A stretch of DNA of 64,000 nucleotides from Gallionella sp. (GCA_028687575.1 JAQTZW010000005.1:124001-188000); one strand, 5' to 3'; counted from the first letter of the stretch, positions 18,842 through 27,869 are shown. The notes: generated by a model from the sequence alone, not told the origin. Program-made: numbers and translations.

Positions 18842-19696
18842 ATGCTAGATTACGACCTGCATTGTCACTCGAATGTTTCCGATGGCACGTTGACACCAAC
18901 CGAACTGGTCGAGCGCGCCGCCGGACGCGGCGTAACAATGTTGGCGTTGACTGATCATGACGACACCGATGGGCTGGAGGAAGCGCGCGCCGCCGCGTTA
19001 CGGCACGGCATGGCGTTCGTCAATGGGGTGGAGATTTCCGTAACCTGGCGCAAACATACCCTGCATGTCGTCGGGCTGGGCATAGATCCGGCCTATCCGC
19101 CGCTGGTAGAGGGTTTGCAGCAGGTACGCGGCGGGCGGAGCGCACGCGCTCAGCAGATGTCCGACGAGTTGGCCAAGATAGGCATAGCCGGGGTATTCCA
19201 GGGCGCACTCAAATATGCCAGGAATCCCAACATGATAGGCCGCACCCATTTTGCAAGGTATCTGGTCGAGGCAGGCTATTGCCGTGATGTGAAAAGCGTG
19301 TTCAACCGCTATCTGGTCACCGGCAAGCCAGGCTATGTGCCGCACCAGTGGGCGCAGCTTGCCGAGGCGATCAAGTGGATACGCGGCAGCGGCGGGGTTG
19401 CGGTATTGGCACATCCGGGGCGCTACATGGTGGGCAAGAACAGCATGGGCAAGAAAACCATGACCGAGTTGCTGGGCGAGTTCGTCAGCCTGGGAGGGCA
19501 GGCGCTGGAGGTGGTGACAGGCAGTCATACCACCGAGCAATATGGCGAATTCGCGCGCTATGCCGACCAGTTCAACCTGTCATGCTCGTGCGGCTCGGAT
19601 TTCCACGGTCCGGGGGAAAGCTACCGTGACATGGGACGATTGCCCGATCTTCCGCTCAGGTGTCGCCCGGTCTGGCAATCCCATTCATTGAAGTAA
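18842..19696 (+). CDS. rnm: PHP-domain phosphoesterase, RNase AM-like (YciV/TrpH)
   Basis: A 284-residue metal-dependent phosphoesterase. PHP metal ligands are visible as DLHCHSNVSDG at the N-terminus, LTDHDDTDG, NGVEIS, VLAHPGRY and GSDFHGPG near the C-terminus. The E. coli homologue is a 5'-3' exonuclease that trims the 5' ends of rRNA and acts on short oligonucleotides and 3',5'-nucleoside bisphosphates. Start ATG 18842 follows GGGGGGC. It is followed after 18 bases by yciO, the same gene order as in many proteobacteria (yciV-yciO near trp genes). Confidence 0.9.
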   Translation: MLDYDLHCHSNVSDGTLTPTELVERAAGRGVTMLALTDHDDTDGLEEARAAALRHGMAFVNGVEISVTWRKHTLHVVGLGIDPAYPPLVEGLQQVRGGRSARAQQMSDELAKIGIAGVFQGALKYARNPNMIGRTHFARYLVEAGYCRDVKSVFNRYLVTGKPGYVPHQWAQLAEAIKWIRGSGGVAVLAHPGRYMVGKNSMGKKTMTELLGEFVSLGGQALEVVTGSHTTEQYGEFARYADQFNLSCSCGSDFHGPGESYRDMGRLPDLPLRCRPVWQSHSLK

Positions 19697-19714
19697 CATC
19701 AGGTTCATTCAGTC

Positions 19715-20347
19715 ATGTCACAGTTTTTTACCATCTACCCGAACAACATCAACTTGCGCCTGATCCGTCAGGCGGTCGCCATCCTGCGCGACGGTGGCAT
19801 CGTGGTCTATCCGACCGATTCCTGCTATGCGCTGGGATGTCATCTGGACGACCGCAACGCGGTCAGCCGCATTCGTCAGATCCGCCAGCTGGACGACCAG
19901 CACCACCTCACGCTGATGTGCCGCGACTTGTCGGAAATATCGAGCTACGCGCGGGTGGACAACGCCACCTTCCGGCTGCTCAAGGCAAACACGCCCGGTA
20001 GCTATACCTTTATTCTTGAGGCGACCAAGGAAGTGCCCAAGCGATTGCAACATCCCAAGCGCAGCACGGTGGGCATCCGCATCCCCGATCATCCGGTGGC
20101 GCTGGCGCTGCTGGAAGAGCTGGGCGAGCCGATGTCTAGTTCCACTTTGATTCTGCCGGATGAGGCATGGCCGCTGAACGATGCGGAACTGATCCGTGAT
20201 TTGCTGGAAAAGAAGGTCGAAGCGGTGATAGATGGCGGCTCAACCGGTGTTGACTTCACCACGGTGATAGATCTAACCGGAGATTCGCCGGTGTTGGTCA
20301 GGCAGGGTAAAGGTGCGGTCGAACCATTCGGCATAGAGTCGGTGTAA
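19715..20347 (+). CDS. yciO: YrdC/Sua5-family protein YciO
   Basis: A 210-residue protein of the TsaC/Sua5/YciO family that binds RNA and forms threonylcarbamoyl-AMP for the t6A tRNA modification. Family features: GGIVVYPTDSCYALGC, HHLTLMCRDLSEIS, PGSYTFILEATKEVPKRLQHPKRSTVGIR split over residues 85-115, and the final VLVRQGKG. The YxLG(C) context and the neighbouring PHP gene fit the YciO subgroup, whose enzymatic role is less certain than that of TsaC. Confidence 0.87.
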   Translation: MSQFFTIYPNNINLRLIRQAVAILRDGGIVVYPTDSCYALGCHLDDRNAVSRIRQIRQLDDQHHLTLMCRDLSEISSYARVDNATFRLLKANTPGSYTFILEATKEVPKRLQHPKRSTVGIRIPDHPVALALLEELGEPMSSSTLILPDEAWPLNDAELIRDLLEKKVEAVIDGGSTGVDFTTVIDLTGDSPVLVRQGKGAVEPFGIESV

Positions 20348-20368
20348 TCGCATGTTGCTACCCATCTG

Positions 20369-20406
20369 TATCCTCAGCCAATATCCTTTATCCTTAGCCA
20401 ATATCC
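20369..20406 (+). repeat. Two tandem copies of an 18-bp unit in the leader of the site-2 protease gene
   Basis: The unit TATCCTYAGCCAATATCC occurs at 20369-20386 and 20389-20406 (period 20, one mismatch). It ends one base before the ATG at 20408, so there is no Shine-Dalgarno sequence in the normal place. Confidence 0.7.
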
Positions 20407-20407
20407 A

Positions 20408-21055
20408 ATGCAAATTGACCAACTGATCCAGACCATCGCCATCGCGGCGATCCCCATCCTGTTTGCCATTACCTTGCATGAGGCAGCGCATGGCTATGTG
20501 GCGCGTCACTTCGGCGACAACACCGCCTACCAGATGGGACGCATCAGCCTGAATCCGATGCGCCATATTGACCCGGTAGGTACGGTGCTGCTGCCGCTGT
20601 TGACGCTGGTGTTAGGCGGCATCCTGTTCGGCTGGGCCAAACCCGTGCCGGTAAATTTTTCGGCCTTGAAGCACCCCAAGAAAGACATGTTGTGGGTGGC
20701 GCTGGCCGGCCCCGCTTCCAATCTGGCGATGGCGATAGGCTGGGGCGTGCTGTTTAAAATAGCGACTGCTTCACCGGAAGCCTATTTTGCCGAACCCTTG
20801 ATGAACATGGCGGTCATTGGTATCAAGATCAACGTGGTGCTGGTGGTGCTGAACTTGCTGCCATTGCCGCCGCTGGACGGCGGGCGGGTCGCAGTGAGCC
20901 TGCTGCCGCACCAGCAGGCCTACCAGTTGAGTCGAATCGAGCCTTACGGCATGTTCATCCTGATCTTCATGGCGGTCACGCCGCTATTGGGTTGGGTATT
21001 ATTTCCGCTGGTCGGCGGTCTGGAAAAAATCCTTTTTATATTGCTTGGAATCTAA
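20408..21055 (+). CDS. Site-2 protease family protein (M50 metallopeptidase)
   Basis: A 215-residue intramembrane zinc protease with about five membrane helices. The zinc-binding HExxH is HEAAH in FAITLHEAAHGYVARHFGD (about residues 24-28), and the second ligand motif is NLLPLPPLDGGR. The length and motif layout match the compact bacterial site-2 protease group, normally found next to trpS and scpAB, as here. The trpS start codon follows after two bases. Substrates are unknown. Confidence 0.9.
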   Translation: MQIDQLIQTIAIAAIPILFAITLHEAAHGYVARHFGDNTAYQMGRISLNPMRHIDPVGTVLLPLLTLVLGGILFGWAKPVPVNFSALKHPKKDMLWVALAGPASNLAMAIGWGVLFKIATASPEAYFAEPLMNMAVIGIKINVVLVVLNLLPLPPLDGGRVAVSLLPHQQAYQLSRIEPYGMFILIFMAVTPLLGWVLFPLVGGLEKILFILLGI

Positions 21056-21057
21056 GT

Positions 21058-22260
21058 ATGTTTGCTGATCGTGTTTTATCGGGTATGCGTCCCACTGGGA
21101 ATCTGCATCTGGGGCATTACCACGGTGTATTGAAGAACTGGGTGCAGATGCAGCACGAGTTCGAGTGCCTGTTCTTCGTCGCCGACTGGCACGCGCTGAC
21201 CACCCATTACGACAACCCGCAGATTATCGAGCAGAGCGTCTGGGACATGGTGGTGGACTGGCTGGCGGCAGGCGTGGACCCTGCGCACGCCACGCTGTTC
21301 ATCCAGTCGAAAGTGCCGGAACACGCCGAGCTGCACCTGTTGCTCTCGATGATCACCCCGCTGGGCTGGCTGGAGCGCATGCCGACCTACAAGGACCAGC
21401 AGGCCAAGCTGACCGAGAAAGACCTGTCCACCTACGGCTTCCTGGGCTATCCATTGTTGCAGAGTGCGGACATCCTGATCTACCGCGCCACCCAGGTGCC
21501 GGTCGGCGAAGATCAGGTGCCGCACATCGAATTCACCCGCGAGATCGCGCGCCGTTTCAACCATCTGTACGGGCGTGACCCCGGCTTCGAGGAAAAGGCT
21601 GAGTCGGCAGTCAAAAAGCTGGGCAGCAAGAAGGCTCGTCTGTATCAGGAATTGCGCACCCGTTTTCAGGAACAGGGCGATGATGAAGCGCTGGAATCCG
21701 CCAAGGCATTGCTGGACGAGCAGCACAGCCTTTCGCTGGGTGACCGCGAGCGCCTGTTCGGCTACCTGGAAGGCGGCGGCAAGATGATTTTGTCCGAACC
21801 GCAGTCCATGTTGACCGTCGCGTCAAGGATGCCGGGGCTGGATGGGCAGAAGATGTCCAAGTCCTACAACAACACCATCAGTTTGCGAGAGGATGAGGTC
21901 AGTGTCGCCAAAAAGATACGCACCATGCCGACCGACCCGGCGCGGGTGCGTCGCACCGACCCCGGCGACCCGGAGAAGTGCCCGGTCTGGCAGTTGCACC
22001 AGGTGTATTCCAGCGAGCAGACCCGCCAGAGTGTGGTGCACGGCTGCAAGAGTGCCGGCATCGGCTGCATCGAGTGCAAGCAGCCGGTTATAGACGCGGT
22101 GCTGGACGAACAGCGCCCGATGCGCGAGCGCGCGCAGATGTATCTGGACAATCCTTCGCTGGTGAAGAACATCATCGCCGATGGCAACGAGAAGGCCCGC
22201 AAGCTGGCCTGCGAGACCATGCGCGAAGTGCGCGAGGCGATGGGGCTGAGCTACAGCTGA
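21058..22260 (+). CDS. trpS: Tryptophanyl-tRNA synthetase
   Basis: Class I aminoacyl-tRNA synthetase that charges tRNA-Trp. The 400-residue protein has the HIGH-type motif PTGNLHLGHYHG near the N-terminus and KMSKS in GLDGQKMSKSYNN. An extended segment around residues 170-245 lies between them, as in the longer proteobacterial form, and a CKSAGIGCIECK cysteine cluster near the C-terminus is also typical. Start ATG 21058, two bases after the protease gene. Confidence 0.97.
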   Translation: MFADRVLSGMRPTGNLHLGHYHGVLKNWVQMQHEFECLFFVADWHALTTHYDNPQIIEQSVWDMVVDWLAAGVDPAHATLFIQSKVPEHAELHLLLSMITPLGWLERMPTYKDQQAKLTEKDLSTYGFLGYPLLQSADILIYRATQVPVGEDQVPHIEFTREIARRFNHLYGRDPGFEEKAESAVKKLGSKKARLYQELRTRFQEQGDDEALESAKALLDEQHSLSLGDRERLFGYLEGGGKMILSEPQSMLTVASRMPGLDGQKMSKSYNNTISLREDEVSVAKKIRTMPTDPARVRRTDPGDPEKCPVWQLHQVYSSEQTRQSVVHGCKSAGIGCIECKQPVIDAVLDEQRPMRERAQMYLDNPSLVKNIIADGNEKARKLACETMREVREAMGLSYS

Positions 22261-22321
22261 CGGCATGGAAGCGATCCTGAGCTCGGTGATCACCTGTCCC
22301 TGCGGCATCCGCTGATCCGAC

Positions 22322-23128
22322 ATGAGTGCGAACGAGGGCAACACCGTCCGGCAGGCCTACATCCAGGGCGAACTGATGCTGGAGATGCCGCAGGACTTGT
22401 ATATCCCGCCGGATGCGCTGGAACTGGTGCTGGAGACCTTCCAAGGGCCACTCGACCTGCTGCTGTACCTGATCCGCCGCCATAATCTCCACGTACTGGA
22501 TATTCCGATGGCGGAACTGACGCGCCAGTATCTGGGCTATATCGAGGCGATGCAGCAGAACCGGCTGGAGCTGGCGGCGGAATATCTGCTGATGGCGGCG
22601 ATGCTGATCGAGATCAAGTCGCGCATGTTGCTGCCGCGCCCCAAGCTGGTCGGCGGGGAAGATGGCGAAGATCCGCGCGCCGAACTGATGCGCCGTTTGC
22701 AGGAGTACGAGCAGATCAAGCAGGCCGCTCGGCAATTGGATGAATTGCCACAAGCGGGACGCGATTTCGAGATCGTGCAGGTGCTGATCGAACGGACGGT
22801 GGAAGAGCGCCTGCCGGAGATCAGCGTGGACGAATTGAAACAGGCCTGGTTAGGCATCCTGACCCGCGCCCGGGTGCGCCGCCACCACACTGTGCGGCGC
22901 GAGCAGCTTTCGGTGCGCGAGCAGATGTCGCACATCCTGCGCTGCCTCAAGGGCGGCGAGTTCGTGCCGTTCGAAGCGCTGTTCGACATCGAAGAGGGCA
23001 TCCCCCGGCTGGTGGTGACCTTCATCGCCATGCTGGAACTGGCCAAGGAATATCTGTTGGAGATCCAGCAAACTGAGACTTTCGGGAGCATCTATGTGCG
23101 CAGCAGCCGTGCCGTCAATGCTGAATGA
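22322..23128 (+). CDS. scpA: Segregation and condensation protein A
   Basis: Kleisin subunit that bridges SMC heads. The 268-residue protein has the N-terminal helical domain (LVLETFQGPLDLLLYLIRRHNLHVLDIPMA, residues about 38-68) and a C-terminal winged helix (GGEFVPFEALF...IPRLVVTFIAMLELAKE) that binds the other SMC head. It overlaps scpB by 35 bases; smc itself lies at 1999-5523. Confidence 0.95.
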   Translation: MSANEGNTVRQAYIQGELMLEMPQDLYIPPDALELVLETFQGPLDLLLYLIRRHNLHVLDIPMAELTRQYLGYIEAMQQNRLELAAEYLLMAAMLIEIKSRMLLPRPKLVGGEDGEDPRAELMRRLQEYEQIKQAARQLDELPQAGRDFEIVQVLIERTVEERLPEISVDELKQAWLGILTRARVRRHHTVRREQLSVREQMSHILRCLKGGEFVPFEALFDIEEGIPRLVVTFIAMLELAKEYLLEIQQTETFGSIYVRSSRAVNAE

Positions 23129-23681
23129 AAACGCAGACATGAGCCGCTTCAAGCGCATTCTGGAAGCGGCCTTGCTGGTAAGTGCGGAGCCGTTGCCGCT
23201 GGCCGAGATCAAAAAGCTCGCCGACGCGCCGCTGACCAACCGCCAGATCGAAGCCGTGCTGGATGAGATCGCCGCAGATTGGCAACACAAGGCAGTCGAA
23301 CTGACGCAGGTGGCCAGCGGCTGGCGCTTTCGCGCCCGGCCCGAGGTGCAGGCCTACCTTGACCGGCTGAATCCGCAAAAGCCACCGCGCTACTCGCGCG
23401 CCGTGCTGGAGACGCTGGCCATCGTCGCCTATCACCAGCCGGTGACGCGCGGCGACATTGAAGAGATACGCGGCGTCGCGGTGTCGCCCAACATCCTGAA
23501 GACGCTGGAGGCGCGCAGCTGGATAGAAGTGGTTGGTGTGCGCGACACGCCGGGCAGGCCAGAACTGTTCGCCACCACCGGGCAATTTCTTGATGATCTC
23601 AACCTGCGCGGCCTGCAGGAGTTGCCCGCGTTGCAGGAAATAGGCAATCTGCTGGAACAGAATGTCGCAGCCGAAGACTGA
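23094..23681 (+). CDS. scpB: Segregation and condensation protein B
   Basis: Kite subunit that dimerises through two winged-helix domains and binds ScpA. Hallmark segments are LEAALLVSAEPLPLAEI, YSRAVLETLAIVAYHQPVTRGDIEEIRG and RPELFATTGQFLD. The ATG at 23094 is preceded by GGGAG; an internal ATG at 23121 could also serve. The 35-base overlap with scpA implies translational coupling and matched amounts of the two subunits. Confidence 0.95.
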   Translation: MCAAAVPSMLNENADMSRFKRILEAALLVSAEPLPLAEIKKLADAPLTNRQIEAVLDEIAADWQHKAVELTQVASGWRFRARPEVQAYLDRLNPQKPPRYSRAVLETLAIVAYHQPVTRGDIEEIRGVAVSPNILKTLEARSWIEVVGVRDTPGRPELFATTGQFLDDLNLRGLQELPALQEIGNLLEQNVAAED

Positions 23682-23721
23682 TGTTGATTTACTAAAAATA
23701 ATACAGATTCAAGGAAATATC

Positions 23722-24219
23722 ATGAGTGACAAACCCTACAAGATTCTACTGCTGTGCACCGGCAATGCCGCGCGCAGCATCATGGCTGAAGTGCTGGTCA
23801 ACGCGCTGGGCAAGGGCAACTTCATCGCCTACAGCGCCGGCACCCACCCGTTCGGCTACATTCATCCCGATGCGCTGGCATTGCTGCGCAGTCAGGGGCG
23901 CAGCACGGAAGGGCTGCGCAGCAAGAGTTGGGACGAGTTTTCCGGCCCCGATGCGCCTGAACTGGATTTCATCATCACCGTCTGCGATAAGGCCGCCGGC
24001 GAAGCCTGCCCGGTCTGGCAGGGTATGCCCGCGACTGCGCACTGGGGCATCCCCGATCCGGCGTTGGTCGTTGATGCCGAGGCCCGGCGCATCGCCTTCA
24101 TTCATGCCGAAGAACAACTGGCGCGCCGCATCCAGTTGTTCATGAGTCTGCCGATCAAGACGCTGGATCAGCTCACCCTGAAGGAAAAACTCGCCGAGAT
24201 TGGTCGCATTGCAGGTTGA
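23722..24219 (+). CDS. arsC: Arsenate reductase / low-molecular-weight phosphatase family protein
   Basis: A 165-residue protein of the thioredoxin-linked ArsC/LMW-PTPase fold. The phosphate-binding loop is CTGNAARS with nucleophile Cys12 (usually CTGNSARS), and the acid is in WGIPDPA. The further cysteines, in DKAAGEACPVW (one) rather than a redox pair, make the reducing partner uncertain. There is no arsR, arsB or acr3 gene beside it, so this is either an isolated arsenate reductase or a protein-tyrosine phosphatase-like enzyme. ATG 23722 has AAGGA upstream. Confidence 0.8.
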   Translation: MSDKPYKILLLCTGNAARSIMAEVLVNALGKGNFIAYSAGTHPFGYIHPDALALLRSQGRSTEGLRSKSWDEFSGPDAPELDFIITVCDKAAGEACPVWQGMPATAHWGIPDPALVVDAEARRIAFIHAEEQLARRIQLFMSLPIKTLDQLTLKEKLAEIGRIAG

Positions 24220-24363
24220 GCCTCCCTCGAAAATAGGCATTCTATCGAGTCTTAACCCCTTGATTTAGGAAGGGACGGGAAGGTACGTGAGCATCCTATG
24301 GTTCAGCTAAGTTTGGTCAGTCAGACTATGTCACATACTTAATTAACCAAGTCTGGACACAAT

Positions 24364-25134
24364 ATGAACACGCTGACCACTGCCACGCACTCCAACTGGA
24401 TTAACAAGGTTCCAGAGATCACTCTGATATTTTGGATTATCAAGATTGCAGCAACGACACTTGGCGAAACAGGCGGGGATGCAGTCTCGATGTCTATGAG
24501 TTTGGGTTACTTGGTCGGTACGGTTATTTTTGCGACAGTATTTGTTGCGGCGGTGATTGCCCAGATCAAGGCCAAGGCTTTTCAACCATTCCTTTACTGG
24601 ACAACGATTATCGCCACTACCACCGTGGGTACGACACTGGCAGATTTTGCAGATCGCTCGCTTGGCATCGGCTATGCCGGTGGTTCAACTTTACTGCTGG
24701 CGCTATTGTTTGGCTCGCTTTTTATCTGGCATCGCTCCCTTGGTTCCGTTTCGGTCAACACAATCAACTCACCCAAGGCTGAAATGTTCTACTGGACGAC
24801 CATCATGTTTTCCCAGACCTTGGGGACAGCGTTGGGAGACTGGACGGCTGATACGGCCGGACTCGGCTATACCGGCGCGGCAATGGTGTTCGCTGTACTT
24901 TTGGCGTTGGTTGTGGTGGTTTACTATTGGACGAACGTATCTCGTACGCTGCTGTTCTGGGCCGCATTTATTTTGACCCGCCCTCTGGGTGCCGTGGTGG
25001 GGGACTTTCTGGATAAACCGATAAGTGCGGGTGGTTTGGCGCTGAGTCGTTACTCTGCATCGGCAGGGCTCTTGGCCTTTATTGTGATTAGCATCTTGCT
25101 GTTCAAACATCGGGCAGCCGAAAAGGCGCATTGA
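24364..25134 (+). CDS. COG4705-type membrane protein with four internal repeats
   Basis: A 256-residue integral membrane protein with about eight helices. Four repeats are visible, each with an aromatic-W start and a T-x-G-[TEA]-x-x-[GA]-D core: FWIIKIAATTLGETGGD, YWTTIIATTTVGTTLADF, YWTTIMFSQTLGTALGDW and FWAAFILTRPLGAVVGDF. The conserved Thr/Gly/Asp residues would line a fourfold pore or binding site. The family's function is unknown. It is followed 25 bases later by a two-component system on the same strand, which probably controls it. The 144 bases before the gene hold its promoter region, with no other feature seen. Confidence 0.8.
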   Translation: MNTLTTATHSNWINKVPEITLIFWIIKIAATTLGETGGDAVSMSMSLGYLVGTVIFATVFVAAVIAQIKAKAFQPFLYWTTIIATTTVGTTLADFADRSLGIGYAGGSTLLLALLFGSLFIWHRSLGSVSVNTINSPKAEMFYWTTIMFSQTLGTALGDWTADTAGLGYTGAAMVFAVLLALVVVVYYWTNVSRTLLFWAAFILTRPLGAVVGDFLDKPISAGGLALSRYSASAGLLAFIVISILLFKHRAAEKAH

Positions 25135-25159
25135 GTTAATACTATCGGACGGAGAGTCA

Positions 25160-25825
25160 ATGCGGGTATTACTGGTCGAAGACGATCTTATGATTGGGGA
25201 AGTTATTCAGGGGGCATTGAAAGATGCTTCCTACGCTACCGACTGGGTGAAGAATGGCCAAACTGCGCTGTCGACATTGACTTGCCAGCACTATGATTTA
25301 GTGTTGCTCGATTTGGGACTTCCCGGCAAAGATGGGCTAGAGGTGTTGACCAGCATTCGCGCCATGGACAATCCCATTCCCATTCTTATCATTACCGCGC
25401 GTGACAGTCTCGATGACCGCTTGCGTGGTTTGGACAGCGGGGCTGATGATTTTTTACTTAAGCCCTTCGCAATGGCGGAATTACTTGCTCGCATACGCGC
25501 CGTGCTGCGCCGCAAAGGGGGGGGCACATTTTCGATACTCGGCAACGGAGTTGTTTCACTCGACCCGGCTACGCGGGAGGCCGTTATTGTCGGAAACTCT
25601 CCTGTGCAACTCTCCAATCGGGAGTTCTCACTCTTACACGCTTTTCTGGTTAGGCCTGGGGCAATTTTGTCGCGTAGTGAGCTTGAAGATCGTATCTATG
25701 GATGGGGCGAGGAGGTCGAAAGCAACGCTATCGAGTTCCTGATTCATGCATTGCGACGCAAGTTGGGGCGCGACATCATCAAAAATGTCAGGGGGGTAGG
25801 ATGGATGGTTTCAAAAAGCGTTTGA
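25160..25825 (+). CDS. OmpR-family response regulator
   Basis: A 221-residue two-component regulator: receiver domain with phosphoacceptor Asp51 (LVLLDLGLPGKDG), acidic pair in VEDD, and Lys101 (LLKPF), then a C-terminal winged helix (SNREFSLLHAFLVRPGAILSR and KNVRGVGWMV). Most like the QseB/PmrA group. It overlaps the sensor kinase gene by 25 bases. The upstream membrane protein is its likely target, but no operator is visible. Confidence 0.92.
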   Translation: MRVLLVEDDLMIGEVIQGALKDASYATDWVKNGQTALSTLTCQHYDLVLLDLGLPGKDGLEVLTSIRAMDNPIPILIITARDSLDDRLRGLDSGADDFLLKPFAMAELLARIRAVLRRKGGGTFSILGNGVVSLDPATREAVIVGNSPVQLSNREFSLLHAFLVRPGAILSRSELEDRIYGWGEEVESNAIEFLIHALRRKLGRDIIKNVRGVGWMVSKSV

Positions 25826-27222
25826 ACGAATCAATTCAGATCAAGCTGTCTTTCTCGCTGTCCCTGGCAATACTCGTTATAGCGGTAATTGCGGGCGGCT
25901 TGTCCTTTGTGTTGGCGTTCGATGAAGCACACGAACTGCAAGACGATACGCTACAGCAAATTGCCGCATTGGTTGACCGGCAACAACTGTCCCTTACAAA
26001 TTTCAGTGACGTTGTGCGCTCCAATGAAAGTGATGAAGCATCCAGCGTCATAATTCAGTATCTGGCCGATGGTAAAAATACGGTCGGAAAGTGGGATGCA
26101 GGAATGCCACTACAACTCCCCAACACCCTGCCAGATGGTATGCATACGCTGGATGTTGGCAGCAAACCGTTTCGCGTGTTGGTCAAAACCACGGCCAACG
26201 GGAACAGGATTGTCGTAGCGCAAGAAACCGCTATTCGTGATGAAATTGCAAGTGAAAGTGCCTTGCGAACTTTGCTGCCATTCTTGATTCTGTTCCCTAT
26301 TCTGCTGCTAATCGTCGCAGATATTGTGCGCAAAATGTTCCGTCTACTGACCGCACTTGCGAATGAAATTGACCAACGCGCCGAGCAAGCGTTGCATCCT
26401 ATTGAGCACAGGCAGCTTCCCACCGAAGTGCGCCCATTTGTGGTGGCAATCAATCGCTTGCTTATACGAGTTGCTCAGACAATTGATGCCCAGCGTCGGT
26501 TTGTCGCCGACGCGGCTCACGAGTTGCGCTCTCCATTGACTGCAATATCGCTGCAAGCGGAGCGTTTGGCAGAGGCGGAAATGTCCAGCATGGCACGCGA
26601 ACGTCTTGCGACATTGCAACGTGGGATTGAACGTGGTCGTAATTTGCTGGATCAGCTGCTGACCTTAGTCAAAATCCAGTCTCTCCCCAATTTACATAAT
26701 TTACCCGTCTCGGTCCAGGGTATCTATCGCCGCGTGCTGGAGGACCTGATGACTTTGGCCGATGCCAAGCACATAGACATTGGTGTTGAAGGAGAACAGG
26801 ACGCGTGGGTATTAGCGGATGAGTTGGGTATGAAAACCGTGGTTAAAAATCTGCTGGATAACGCTATTCGCTACACCCCGCGAGGTGGGCGAATTGATAT
26901 GTCCGTTTCTGTTGTGCAGGGACGTGCCCTGCTAAGTATAAAGGACAATGGTCCAGGCATTCCGGTGGCCGAGCGAGAGCGGGTGTTTGATCCTTTCTAT
27001 CGCACCCTGGGTGGCGATCAGGTTGGTTCGGGATTGGGGCTGTCCATTGTCAAAACTATATCAGATCGGATAGGCGCAGAGATCCAGCTAGCATTTTCGG
27101 ATGAGGTACAAGGTTGCGGATTATGTGTCTACCTACTTATTCCACTGGCAGAAAGTTATCAGGGATCACACGCCAAACAGCATAGCGAGCGCCATGGTGG
27201 CATCAATCGACTGGTTCTATAA
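25801..27222 (+). CDS. Two-component sensor histidine kinase
   Basis: A 473-residue membrane kinase: first membrane helix at about 16-38, a periplasmic loop of about 125 residues, a second helix (LLPFLILFPILLLIVADIV), then the kinase core. The phosphoacceptor is His240 in VADAAHELRSPL. The ATP-binding N, G1 and G2 boxes are LLDNAIRYTP, IKDNGPGIP and GSGLGLSIVKTI. Start ATG 25801 is behind GGGGGGTAGG. The last about 20 residues after PLAESY look non-conserved. The sensed signal is unknown. Confidence 0.92.
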   Translation: MDGFKKRLNESIQIKLSFSLSLAILVIAVIAGGLSFVLAFDEAHELQDDTLQQIAALVDRQQLSLTNFSDVVRSNESDEASSVIIQYLADGKNTVGKWDAGMPLQLPNTLPDGMHTLDVGSKPFRVLVKTTANGNRIVVAQETAIRDEIASESALRTLLPFLILFPILLLIVADIVRKMFRLLTALANEIDQRAEQALHPIEHRQLPTEVRPFVVAINRLLIRVAQTIDAQRRFVADAAHELRSPLTAISLQAERLAEAEMSSMARERLATLQRGIERGRNLLDQLLTLVKIQSLPNLHNLPVSVQGIYRRVLEDLMTLADAKHIDIGVEGEQDAWVLADELGMKTVVKNLLDNAIRYTPRGGRIDMSVSVVQGRALLSIKDNGPGIPVAERERVFDPFYRTLGGDQVGSGLGLSIVKTISDRIGAEIQLAFSDEVQGCGLCVYLLIPLAESYQGSHAKQHSERHGGINRLVL

Positions 27223-27386
27223 GGAGGCACTGAATTATTCGGTTTTCAGCATTAGAATTATTTACCAGCCAAAAAATCCTAGGAAACAGGCCGATTCAAC
27301 GTCAATTGTCTACAATTCTGGGAGATTTCCCCCGTTTTGTCCTATTCAGTGTTGCCACTCAGCCAAACTGCACTTGATACTTGAAT

Positions 27387-27415
27387 ATGAAAAAATCCCG
27401 CCGGGGCGGGGTTAT
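27387..27415 (-). terminator. Rho-independent terminator behind the PEP-CTERM relic
   Basis: Read on the minus strand, the stem CCCCGCCCCGGCGGGG is followed by ATTTTTTC. It lies 12 bases beyond the stop of the PEP-CTERM relic and would have terminated that gene. Confidence 0.7.
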
Positions 27416-27426
27416 CCGGGCAGGTA

Positions 27427-27625
27427 TCAAGCCAAATCCAGCCCTTGCTCTCTGCGGCGTGTGGCAAAACCCAGCAAGCCCAAACCAGCCACTATCATGC
27501 CGTAGGTTTCAGGTTCGGACACGGCCACAGTCGGACTGAGCTGTATGGGGTAGGTCATGGCCATCAGAAGTGCGGCAACGCTTCCGCTCACTGCAAATTT
27601 CTATAAATTTTATGCATTTTTTCAT
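27427..27625 (-). pseudogene. Decayed PEP-CTERM surface-protein gene
   Basis: On the minus strand from the stop at 27429-27427, reading back, a frame encodes a PEP-CTERM sorting signal: VSEPETYGMIVAGLGLLGF followed by ATRRRE and a short tail. About 30 codons upstream in the same frame is a signal-peptide-like stretch, KFAVSGSVAALLMAM. A stop cuts that frame before any start, but an ATG at 27625 behind GGAG (codons MKKCIKF) leads into it in another frame. The simplest reading is a former exported, exosortase-sorted protein that lost nearly all its mature domain and then suffered a frameshift. No other feature is seen in the surrounding 647-base gap (27223-27869) except a hairpin and presumably the typA promoter. 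Confidence 0.6.
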
Positions 27626-27869
27626 CTCCAAGAGTGATGGATGGGAAATAAACGCCATGAAACGCGCCATATGCGCGACTGGACTAAATTCCCAGTAATT
27701 TTCTTGGTCAGTAAGCGGCAGAGTCACAATGAGAAATTGTGAAGAACGCGATCTGGGAGGCACCCAAAATCGCGGCGTAGAACGTGCGAATCACGCCGCC
27801 TGTTATCCGAGAATTGTTATTGGCCGTGTGGTAGAATGCGCCCCCTTTACATTTTGCAAGGCAGCATCC

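Noticed and set aside
23722..24219. An arsenic-resistance operon
   Set aside because: Only the arsC-like gene is present; there is no arsR, efflux pump or methylase beside it.
27509..27763. 84-codon minus-strand gene before typA
   Set aside because: No family, and its end is just the out-of-frame reading of the PEP-CTERM relic; only its internal ATG at 27625 seems meaningful.
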